Shown: in pieces, positions 1 through 5,416 of the stretch
Position numbering within the stretch: position 1 is the stretch's first letter
How the letters are laid out: the number at the start of each line of letters is the position of its first letter
Source: an uncultured Oscillospiraceae bacterium
GTDB taxonomy: Bacteria; Bacillota; Clostridia; Oscillospirales; Acutalibacteraceae
Assembly (NCBI GenBank): GCA_958451705.1
Contig: CAUDRD010000015.1
Location: 1 to 13,266 of the forward strand
Reading direction: 5' to 3'
DNA length: 13,266 bases
The notes under the pieces: model-generated
Database searches by the model: none
Told to the model about the DNA's origin: nothing
Seen by the model: only the letters and a program-made list of their open reading frames with translations
Program-made: the position numbers and the translations under genes

Positions 1-839
1 TTAAGGAGGTCGGCAAGGTTTATTATTTTGACCCCGACGGAGTAAATCTTAAAAAAGGCGACAGAGTTATAGTTGAAACCGCACGAGGAATTGAGTGCGG
101 CGAAGTCGCCATGGATAACAGAATAGTGGATGACGAGGAAATTGTGCATCCCCTTAAGATGATAATAAGGGAAGCTACGGCGGAGGACCTTAAAACTGTT
201 GAAGAAAACAAGAAAAAAGAAAAAGAGGCCTTTGATATATGCCTTAAAAAAATAGCAAATCACGGCCTTGAAATGCATCTTGTAGACGTTGAATACACCT
301 TTGACAACAGCAAAATCCTCTTTTACTTTACTGCCGACGGCAGAGTTGATTTCAGAGAGCTTGTAAAAGATCTGGCAAGTGTGTTCCGCACAAGAATTGA
401 GCTCAGGCAAATTGGAGTAAGAGATGAATCCAAAATGCTGGGCGGCCTCGGAATGTGCGGCAGACCCTTTTGCTGCAGTACATTTTTAGGCGAGTTTCAG
501 CCGGTATCAATTAAAATGGCAAAGGAACAGGGCTTGTCCCTAAATCCCGTAAAAATAAGCGGAACCTGCGGAAGACTTATGTGCTGTCTTAAATATGAGC
601 AGGACGCCTATGAGCATCTTCTCAAAATAACTCCCAAGCAGGGTGCAACTGTAGAAACTGCTGATGGCAGAGGAACGGTTGTAGATGTAAATCTTCTTAC
701 CGGAATTTTAAAGGTAAGACTTTTTGACCGTCCCGATGCAGCGCCTGTAACTGTCAGCCGCCGTGACGTAAAGCTTCTTAAAGACGCACAGATTAGGGTT
801 GATAAAGAAGAGATGGAACAGTTTAAAGGAATAGAATAA
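1..839 (+). CDS. ricT: RicT (YaaT) PSP1-domain protein, 5' end cut by window
   Basis: The frame is open from base 3 (KEVGKVYYFDPDGVNLKKGD) to the TAA at 837-839, so the gene begins upstream; the ATG at 111 is an internal Met. The opening segment and the ETARGIECGEV stretch are typical of the PSP1 domain. The middle carries the Cys-rich signature of this family: MCGRPFCC (first Cys codon at 456) and TCGRLMCCLKYE. In Bacillus, RicT works with RicA (YmcA) and RicF (YlbF) as an Fe-S-containing cytoplasmic complex that modulates RNase Y mRNA processing and affects sporulation, competence and biofilm phosphorelay output. About 280 residues are visible, close to the usual full length, so only a few N-terminal residues are probably missing. 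In Firmicutes the gene commonly sits next to holB, which may lie just upstream. An intrinsic terminator follows 25 bp after the stop. Confidence 0.93.
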   Translation, partial: KEVGKVYYFDPDGVNLKKGDRVIVETARGIECGEVAMDNRIVDDEEIVHPLKMIIREATAEDLKTVEENKKKEKEAFDICLKKIANHGLEMHLVDVEYTFDNSKILFYFTADGRVDFRELVKDLASVFRTRIELRQIGVRDESKMLGGLGMCGRPFCCSTFLGEFQPVSIKMAKEQGLSLNPVKISGTCGRLMCCLKYEQDAYEHLLKITPKQGATVETADGRGTVVDVNLLTGILKVRLFDRPDAAPVTVSRRDVKLLKDAQIRVDKEEMEQFKGIE

Positions 840-864
840 TCAGGATACAAATTTTTATAAATTT

Positions 865-895
865 GCGGCAGATGAAATTAATCTGTCGCTTTTTT
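865..895 (+). terminator. Intrinsic terminator after ricT
   Basis: A 9-bp stem GCGGCAGAT / ATCTGTCGC (865-873 with 881-889, one G-U pair) encloses a 7-nt loop and is followed directly by six T (890-895). It lies 25 bp after the ricT stop and should end that operon. Confidence 0.85.
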
Positions 896-1016
896 GCATT
901 TCTATATGATTTTAATTCAGTTTTATTCATTTTATGTAACCCATTCTTAATTAAAGCAGTGGTTAAGACATGAGTTTTTTTATCGAAAAAATTGGAAAAT
1001 GAAGGAAAAAATATAC

Positions 1017-1046
1017 TTGACAACCATTTTCAAAATGACGTACTAT
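1017..1046 (+). promoter_or_regulatory. Possible sigma-A promoter in the ricT-EFR1 gap
   Basis: A perfect -35 hexamer TTGACA (1017-1022) is followed after 18 bp by TACTAT (1041-1046, four of six matches to TATAAT). Transcription would begin around 1052 and run through the DnaA-box region toward the EFR1 gene. The -10 box is weak, so this is tentative. Confidence 0.4.
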
Positions 1047-1169
1047 GTATATGCAAATTGAATATTCAGAGGAAAATTCGGTGGGAAATGTGGAAGATAT
1101 TGTGAAGTAAAGTTGAAGTCTTTACGTTAAAAAGTGAAAAACCTGTTTTTTAAAACGTAAGAATCGGGA

Positions 1170-1199
1170 TTTTTCACATTATCCACAAAGTTTTCCACA
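1170..1199 (+). promoter_or_regulatory. Three consecutive DnaA-box-like 9-mers
   Basis: TTTTTCACA (1170-1178), TTATCCACA (1179-1187) and TTTTCCACA (1191-1199) lie in one orientation. The middle one matches the DnaA-box consensus TTATNCACA exactly and the other two differ at one position. A fourth one-mismatch box, GTATGCACA, is at 1279-1287. Such clusters occur at replication origins and at DnaA-controlled promoters. Neither dnaA nor dnaN is in the window, so an origin role is unproven. The sequence matches are clear; the function is inference. Confidence 0.5.
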
Positions 1200-1254
1200 C
1201 ACTAAAGGTGTAAGCCTTTACAAAAGTTTTCAACGTCTTTTTGGGGAAAATTTG

Positions 1255-1263
1255 TGTTATATT
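1255..1263 (+). promoter_or_regulatory. Possible extended -10 promoter for EFR1 gene
   Basis: TGT followed by TATATT (1258-1263, five of six matches to TATAAT) forms an extended -10 element about 100 bp before the start codon. No good -35 is seen 17 bp upstream. It would place the DnaA-like boxes just upstream of the promoter. Confidence 0.35.
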
Positions 1264-1360
1264 CATTCTGTAACTTTTGTATGCACAGGGATTTATAAAG
1301 ATAATTTTTAAAATGCAATTTCATATTTAAAAAAATTCATTTAGGCAGGAGGAACACGTT

Positions 1361-2146
1361 TTGAAAGGAAAAATTTTTGTATTTTCGGCAACAGGTAATT
1401 CTAAATATCTGGCTCTTAAAATCGGAGAAAGAGCAGAACTTGAAATAGTTAATGTCAATAAGCGTCTTTTGGACAAGGGAGAGGAATATAATTTTGAGGG
1501 CGAAAAAATCGGCTTTATCTTTCCCGTATATGCCTGGGGCTGTCCGTTTATTATGGAGAGCTTTATAAGAAACTTGAAATTCAGTGGTAGACCGTCCTAT
1601 GTTTTTGCAGTTGCCAACTGCGGAGATTCTATGGGAAACACTCTTACCGATTTTGAAAAGATACTTAAGTCTAAAGATTTAGCACTTGATTTCGGTGATT
1701 TTTTTGTTATGCCAAATAACTACCTGCCTTTGAGCGATGTGGATTCAAAGGAACAGGAAAATGAAAAGCTGCAAAATGCCGAGAAAAAGCTTTCTTCAAC
1801 TATTCAAAAAATTATAGATAATGAAAAGAGCATAAATCAGCCTAAAGGCATCTTTAACGCTTTGCTTTCTGGGGCTGTACACAAAGGCTTTAACAAAACC
1901 GCTTCAAAGGGATATAAGAAGCTGCACATCAATTCCGATTGCGTCGGCTGCGGACTTTGTGCAATGGTCTGTCCCCTTGTGAATATCACTTTAAAAGACG
2001 GAAAACCCCAGTGGGGCGAAAACTGCATTTCCTGTATGGGATGTATCAACTGGTGTCCTCAAAAGGCAATAGAATACGGAAATAAAACAGAAAAAAGAGG
2101 AAGATATCACAATCCTAATATCAGTGTAAATGAGCTTTTGGAGTAA
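1361..2146 (+). CDS. EFR1-family flavodoxin-ferredoxin fusion protein
   Basis: This is a predicted cytoplasmic electron-transfer protein of 261 residues. The N-terminal half is flavodoxin-like: FVFSATGNSKYLA (residues 6-18) is the FMN phosphate-binding loop, followed by GFIFPVYAWGCP (51-62). The C-terminal part is a bacterial-type 2[4Fe-4S] ferredoxin with two CxxCxxCxxxCP motifs (Cys 194/197/200/204 and 222/225/228/232). This order matches the family annotated as EFR1 ferrodoxins in anaerobic Firmicutes; the physiological partner is unknown. The start is TTG at 1361, chosen because AGGAGG (1347-1352) lies 8 nt upstream and the flavin loop sits at its expected N-terminal place. The amidase gene follows 48 bp later on the same strand; a shared function is not obvious. 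Confidence 0.88.
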   Translation: MKGKIFVFSATGNSKYLALKIGERAELEIVNVNKRLLDKGEEYNFEGEKIGFIFPVYAWGCPFIMESFIRNLKFSGRPSYVFAVANCGDSMGNTLTDFEKILKSKDLALDFGDFFVMPNNYLPLSDVDSKEQENEKLQNAEKKLSSTIQKIIDNEKSINQPKGIFNALLSGAVHKGFNKTASKGYKKLHINSDCVGCGLCAMVCPLVNITLKDGKPQWGENCISCMGCINWCPQKAIEYGNKTEKRGRYHNPNISVNELLE

Positions 2147-2157
2147 AGCATCTATGC

Positions 2158-2181
2158 CCGCTGCTGAGAAGCGGACTTTTT
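2158..2181 (+). terminator. Weak hairpin with T-run between EFR1 and amidase genes
   Basis: A 5-bp GC-rich stem CCGCT/AGCGG (2158-2162 with 2170-2174) with a 7-nt loop is followed by AC and five T (2177-2181). It could act as a weak terminator or attenuator between the two genes. The stem is short, so confidence is low. Confidence 0.3.
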
Positions 2182-2194
2182 GGAGTGAATACAG

Positions 2195-2872
2195 GTGAAT
2201 AATAATTTTAAAGTTATAAAACTCAGCAAAAAGTTTTTGATACTGGTTGTCCTTTCATTTTTTATATTAGGTTCAGCCGTTGTCATAATACATCTTACCT
2301 CAAAGCCTACTAAGGAGCGCCCCGAATCCGACAATGTGATGGGTATACCGGTTACATATGAATATATACCCGAAAATTCAGGTGGCAGGCCGGGAATAAG
2401 ACGGAAGATTCGCTATGTGGTAATCCATGAGACGGCAAACCACAGGGAAGGGGCGAACGCTCAGGCTCACAGCCTCTATCTTCAGGACGGAGGCGACGGA
2501 AGCACCTCCTGGCATTATACCGTAGACGACCATGAGATATACCATCATGTGCCGGATAGTGAAGTGGCTTGGCACGCCGGAGATAAGCTCAGAAACCCCG
2601 GAGGAAATCTCAACGGAATAGGTATAGAGCTCTGTGTAAACGATGACGGAGATTTTGAAAAGACCTTTGATAACGGAGCGAGGCTGACGGCGTTTTTGCT
2701 TAATGAATATTCCCTTAATATAAAAAATGTAAAACAGCACTATGATTTTAATGAAAAGAACTGTCCTATGATTATTAGTGAAACAGGCAGATGGGAGGAA
2801 TTTTTATCCCTTACCCAAAATTATTTGCAGCAGCTTCAAAACAGTGGCCAAGAGCAGACGGAAAATTTATGA
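2195..2872 (+). CDS. N-acetylmuramoyl-L-alanine amidase (Amidase_2), membrane-anchored or secreted
   Basis: This predicted peptidoglycan hydrolase cleaves the bond between N-acetylmuramic acid and L-alanine. Residues 14-35 form an uncleaved signal anchor or signal peptide. A spacer follows, then an Amidase_2 (T7-lysozyme/XlyA/CwlA-like) domain at about 50-205. Visible active-site features are VVIHET (probable zinc ligand His78), SWHYTVDD (104-112), VAWHAG, NGIGIELC and QHYDFNEKNCP, with probable zinc ligands His182 and Cys190. No cell-wall-binding repeats follow the catalytic domain. The GTG start at 2195 is supported by GGAG 10 nt upstream and by the hydrophobic N-terminus that it includes. 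At 225 residues the protein is a normal size for a single-domain amidase with a leader. It could serve in cell separation, turnover or sporulation; the sequence does not decide. Confidence 0.88.
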   Translation: MNNNFKVIKLSKKFLILVVLSFFILGSAVVIIHLTSKPTKERPESDNVMGIPVTYEYIPENSGGRPGIRRKIRYVVIHETANHREGANAQAHSLYLQDGGDGSTSWHYTVDDHEIYHHVPDSEVAWHAGDKLRNPGGNLNGIGIELCVNDDGDFEKTFDNGARLTAFLLNEYSLNIKNVKQHYDFNEKNCPMIISETGRWEEFLSLTQNYLQQLQNSGQEQTENL

Positions 2873-2880
2873 TAACAACG

Positions 2881-2920
2881 AATAGCCCCAAGCCGTTATT
2901 ACGGCCAGGGGCTATTTCTT
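2881..2920. terminator. Long hairpin terminator after amidase gene
   Basis: AATAGCCCC (2881-2889) pairs perfectly with GGGGCTATT (2908-2916), and inside it GCCG pairs with CGGC. A short T-rich tail (TTTCTT) follows. It lies just after the amidase stop and just before the end of the convergent Cys-rich gene, so it may serve both, though the T-tract on the minus side is poor. Confidence 0.75.
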
Positions 2921-2928
2921 AGGAGAGG

Positions 2929-3060
2929 TTAGCAGCAGCAGTCATTGTTGTTGCTGCATCCGCAGCCGCTGTTGTTGCCGCTGAAGAGTCCGCCATTGCC
3001 GCCGCAGCAGCAGAGAATGAGGATAAGAAGGATTATCCATGTGCAGTTATTGCATCCCAT
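2929..3060 (-). CDS. 43-residue Cys-rich small protein (HCB protein 13-like)
   Basis: The minus strand encodes 43 residues beginning MGCNNCTWIILLILILCCCG and ending in NNNDCCC, with 10 cysteines at 3, 6, 17-19, 33, 35 and 41-43. It has a short hydrophobic run (residues 8-16) and a Gly/Asn/Ser-rich tail. A textbook AGGAGGT ribosome binding site lies 7 nt before the ATG at 3060, which strongly favours a real gene despite its size. Clostridial proteins of this look are commonly annotated as 'chorion class high-cysteine HCB protein 13', a name from composition only; no function is established to my knowledge. It converges on the amidase gene and is divergent from ctsR. A CtsR-like heptad lies about 45 bp upstream of its start. 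Confidence 0.75.
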   Translation of the reverse strand: MGCNNCTWIILLILILCCCGGNGGLFSGNNSGCGCSNNNDCCC

Positions 3061-3249
3061 TGTCGTGACCTCCTTTCGTTCTTACATCAACATACTATGG
3101 CAAAAGGTCAAAAGTGGTTACTGAAAAAAATTTTTAGTTTTATATTGAAAAACGAGCAAACTTGAGAAAATCAAAGAAAAAACTTAAAATAATTAGAAAA
3201 AAGCAGCTAATTTTAAAAATCGGTATATTTCAGTTTGCTTAAAACTGAT

Positions 3250-3273
3250 TTTGACTATCTTTGACCTTTGACG
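3250..3273 (-). promoter_or_regulatory. CtsR operator 1 (minus orientation) plus extra half-site
   Basis: TTTGACT-ATC-TTTGACC (3250-3266) is the reverse complement of the CtsR consensus direct repeat RGTCAAA-N3-RGTCAAA. A third heptad, TTTGACG (3267-3273), abuts it and overlaps the -35 hexamer. Repressor bound here would block RNA polymerase access. Confidence 0.9.
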
Positions 3274-3296
3274 AAAGGCGAAAATCTGCATATAAT
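3268..3296 (+). promoter_or_regulatory. Sigma-A promoter of the ctsR-clpC operon
   Basis: TTGACG (3268-3273), a 17-bp spacer and a perfect TATAAT (3291-3296) make a strong promoter. It lies between two CtsR operators, as expected for class III heat-shock control. The predicted transcript starts near 3303. Confidence 0.88.
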
Positions 3297-3307
3297 AATG
3301 GTCGAAA

Positions 3308-3324
3308 GGTCAAAGATAGTCAAA
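3308..3324 (+). promoter_or_regulatory. CtsR operator 2 (plus orientation)
   Basis: GGTCAAA-GAT-AGTCAAA is a perfect match to the CtsR heptad direct repeat, placed at the predicted transcription start. With flanking bases it forms, with operator 1, a perfect 20-bp inverted repeat (3250-3269 and 3305-3324). A further lone heptad, AGTCAAA, is at 3335-3341. Confidence 0.93.
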
Positions 3325-3368
3325 GTTAAACAAAAGTCAAAATATAGATTTACAAGGAGGTGCCGAAG

Positions 3369-3818
3369 ATGAATCTCAGCAATATGATTGCGGACCTGAT
3401 TTTGGATATGATGTCCGAAAGCGGTCAGACAGAAATTCAGCGCAACGAGCTTGCGGAAAAGGTGGGATGCGTACCGAGCCAGATAAACTATGTAATTTCT
3501 TCACGTTTTACTCCGGAGCACGGCTATATAGTCGAAAGCCGAAGAGGCGGCGGAGGATATATTAAAATTACAAGAGCAAAAGCCGATAAAGGTATGGCTA
3601 TAATGCATACTGTCAATAATATCGGCAACACTCTGGACGAAAAAACCTGCCGTGCACATATCTATAATCTGTATTATCAGAATATGATTTCAGAGGGTGC
3701 GGCAAAGCTCATGACTGCGGCAACCTGCTCCAATGTATTTAAAAACATTCCTGCAGAGTATGAAGAGCAGGCAAGGGCGGCAATTTTCAAGCAGATGCTT
3801 CTCACAACTTTAAAATAA
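3369..3818 (+). CDS. ctsR: CtsR, class III heat-shock repressor
   Basis: This dimeric repressor of clp genes is 149 residues long, close to the roughly 154 of Bacillus CtsR. The N-terminal winged helix-turn-helix shows the family's signature CVPSQINYVISSRFTPEHGYIVES (residues 34-57, given as landmarks only), followed by the wing RRGGGGYIKI (58-67). In Bacillus/Geobacillus work the tetraglycine wing acts as the thermosensor and an arginine in it is the target of McsB. The C-terminal half (about 80-149) is the dimerisation/McsB-contact domain. The start is the ATG at 3369, 7 nt after AAGGAGGT (3354-3361). A GTG at 3360 in the same frame overlaps that ribosome binding site and cannot be the start. 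The gene is autoregulated through the two operators upstream. mcsA follows after 31 bp. Confidence 0.96.
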   Translation: MNLSNMIADLILDMMSESGQTEIQRNELAEKVGCVPSQINYVISSRFTPEHGYIVESRRGGGGYIKITRAKADKGMAIMHTVNNIGNTLDEKTCRAHIYNLYYQNMISEGAAKLMTAATCSNVFKNIPAEYEEQARAAIFKQMLLTTLK

Positions 3819-3849
3819 CAAATTATTTTTCATTCGGGAGGTAATATAT

Positions 3850-4350
3850 ATGTTGTGTCAAAACTGTGGAAAAAATGAGGCTACAACTCATGTTAAAAGA
3901 ATAATAAACGGCAGCGCTTCTGAATATCATCTTTGTCAGCGCTGTGCATCAAAACTCGGTTACGGAGATATTTTCTCAGGTTTCGATGATTTCGGCTTTG
4001 GCGGACTCTTCGGAAATCTCTTCTCTCAGGGTCAGAGCCTGTTAGGTGATACTTCCGCTTCGGCTCTGCGCTGTGAAAAATGCGGTTCCACTTTCCGTGA
4101 TATCGCAGAGACCGGCAAGGTAGGCTGTGCCGACTGTTACCGAATTTTCAAAGACAGGCTGATGCCTTCTCTTCAGAGAATTCACGGCAGAACAAAGCAC
4201 ATCGGCAAATCGCCGGCGGGAGTTGTTCCTGGACCTGAAAAACAGATTGAAGATCTTAAAGGAAAGCTTCAGAAGGCAATTGAAACCCAGAACTTTGAGG
4301 AAGCTGCAAAGCTTCGTGACCAGATTAAATCAATGGAGCAGGAGGGATAA
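3850..4350 (+). CDS. mcsA: McsA, activator of protein-arginine kinase
   Basis: This 166-residue zinc-binding protein activates the arginine kinase McsB and helps switch off CtsR under stress. Four CxxC pairs are visible (Cys 3/6, 29/32, 75/78 and 93/96), giving two probable zinc sites. The linker between them (about 41-63) is Gly/Phe-rich. The C-terminus holds a UVR motif, EKQIEDLKGKLQKAIETQNF and onward (130-162), the same fold as the UvrB/UvrC motif and the ClpC middle domain. GGGAGG lies 8 nt before the ATG. The stop is followed by the mcsB start with only 3 nt between, and the mcsB ribosome binding site is inside the mcsA end, so translation of the two is probably coupled. Confidence 0.95.
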   Translation: MLCQNCGKNEATTHVKRIINGSASEYHLCQRCASKLGYGDIFSGFDDFGFGGLFGNLFSQGQSLLGDTSASALRCEKCGSTFRDIAETGKVGCADCYRIFKDRLMPSLQRIHGRTKHIGKSPAGVVPGPEKQIEDLKGKLQKAIETQNFEEAAKLRDQIKSMEQEG

Positions 4351-4353
4351 ATT

Positions 4354-5370
4354 ATGAAAAAGTGGTATACATCATCAGGTAACAACAGCGATGTTGTAAT
4401 GAGTACAAGAATACGTCTTGCCAGAAACCTTCATGAATATCCCTTCCCGGCAAGACTTGACGTAAAGGGAGAAACAGAGGTTTGCGAAAAGGTTCGTGAT
4501 GCACTTTTCGGCGGCAACAGTCATATGAAAGATGAGTTTGCCTACATCAAGATGGATTCCCTAAGTGAAACGGAAGCCGTCGCCCTTGCGGAAAAGCATC
4601 TTATCAGTCCTGAATTTGCCGCTGAAAGAGCAGGCAGAGCCCTTATTCTCAATAAGGATGAAAGCGTTTCAATAATGCTTTGCGAAGAGGACCATGTAAG
4701 GATTCAGGTTATGACCCCGGGCCTCGATATGGAAGGTGCTTACGAAACAGCAGATAAAATTGATACTCTTCTTGATTCTGCATTAGGTTTTGCCTTCGAT
4801 GAGAATTTAGGTTATCTTACCCAGTGCCCCACAAATTTGGGAACAGGTATGAGAGCTTCCGTAATGCTTCATCTTCCCGCTCTTACAGCCTGCGGTCAGA
4901 TAGGTAAGCTTGCTTCAACGGTTTCAAAGCTGGGTCTTACAATAAGAGGCAGCTACGGTGAAGGCAGCGAAACCAAAGGCGATTTCTATCAGCTGAGCAA
5001 TCAGGTAACTCTGGGAATTTCAGAAAAAGCCGCTATGGATAATCTTAAATCCATCACCATGCAGCTTGTAGAGCGTGAACGCAATCTCCGTAAGGAAATG
5101 GTAGGTTCAGCTCAGATACAGGATAAAATCTTCAGAGCCTACGGTTTGCTTAAACATTCAAGAGTTCTCAGCAGCGACGAATTTATGGAGCTCATTTCCC
5201 TTGTAAGGCTTGGCGCTTGTGAAAAACTTCTGGATATTTCACAGGAAAATATCAGCGAGGTTATTTCCGCCGCACAGCCTGCAGCCCTTATCCTTGCAAA
5301 AGGAGAAAACGCTGAAGCACAGCAAAGGGACATCAGCCGAGCAGAGCTTGTAAGAACAAAGCTTGGCTAA
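4354..5370 (+). CDS. mcsB: McsB, protein-arginine kinase
   Basis: This enzyme transfers phosphate from ATP to arginine side chains of proteins, including CtsR and damaged proteins destined for ClpCP. The 338-residue protein has the phosphagen-kinase fold: STRIRLARN (residues 17-25), the EEDHVRIQ stretch (111-118), and the active-site segment CPTNLGTGMRASV (158-170) with its conserved cysteine. RGSYGEGSE (198-206) completes the ATP-site loops. The C-terminal RDISRA (325-330) fits the RDxxRA motif described as an allosteric phosphoarginine site. All key motifs are intact and the length is slightly below the usual 350 or so. It is the third gene of the CtsR operon, with the clpC start 46 nt downstream. 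Confidence 0.96.
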   Translation: MKKWYTSSGNNSDVVMSTRIRLARNLHEYPFPARLDVKGETEVCEKVRDALFGGNSHMKDEFAYIKMDSLSETEAVALAEKHLISPEFAAERAGRALILNKDESVSIMLCEEDHVRIQVMTPGLDMEGAYETADKIDTLLDSALGFAFDENLGYLTQCPTNLGTGMRASVMLHLPALTACGQIGKLASTVSKLGLTIRGSYGEGSETKGDFYQLSNQVTLGISEKAAMDNLKSITMQLVERERNLRKEMVGSAQIQDKIFRAYGLLKHSRVLSSDEFMELISLVRLGACEKLLDISQENISEVISAAQPAALILAKGENAEAQQRDISRAELVRTKLG

Positions 5371-5416
5371 AATCAGAATTTAAGTTTTAGGTATATACAA
5401 ATAAGGAGGAATGTAT

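Larger units (their letters stand above)
840..1360. other. 520-bp gene-free region with DnaA-box-like cluster
   Basis: No convincing protein gene lies here on either strand. In order it holds: the ricT terminator (865-895); a possible sigma-A promoter (1017-1046); a 19-codon open frame directly after it (1051-1110, doubtful); an imperfect inverted repeat with arms TTACGTT (1122-1128) and AACGTAA (1154-1160); a row of same-strand DnaA-box-like 9-mers (1170-1199); a short TAAAGG/CCTTTA hairpin near 1203-1220; a possible extended -10 promoter (1255-1263); a further DnaA-like box (1279-1287); and an AT-rich stretch (about 1288-1340) before the next ribosome binding site. Confidence 0.7.
3061..3368. 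promoter_or_regulatory. Divergent control region between the Cys-rich gene and ctsR
   Basis: This 308-bp AT-rich intergenic region separates two divergent genes. It contains, left to right, the minus-strand ribosome binding site of the Cys-rich gene (about 3069-3075), a CtsR-like heptad GGTCAAA (3106-3112), AT-rich DNA with a weak hairpin at 3230-3252, and the compact CtsR-operator/promoter block (3250-3324). A convincing minus-strand promoter for the Cys-rich gene could not be picked out. Confidence 0.7.

Noticed and set aside
823..1023. Minus-strand 66-codon open frame across the ricT terminator
   Set aside because: It has no usable ribosome binding site, runs over a clear plus-strand terminator hairpin and has an AT-driven, low-information composition.
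3230..3252. TCAGTTT/AAACTGA hairpin with T-run upstream of the clp promoter
   Set aside because: The stem is 7 bp and AT-rich, no gene ends upstream on the plus strand, and its T-run is the start of the CtsR operator. It is probably incidental.
3360..3368. GTG at 3360 as the start of ctsR
   Set aside because: It lies within the AAGGAGGT ribosome binding site itself. The ATG at 3369 has ideal 7-nt spacing and matches the family N-terminus.
5411..5416. ATG at 5411 as the start of clpC
   Set aside because: It is only 1 nt from the AAGGAGG site. The second ATG at 5417 is 7 nt away and gives the usual MYKFTGFTEKA beginning.
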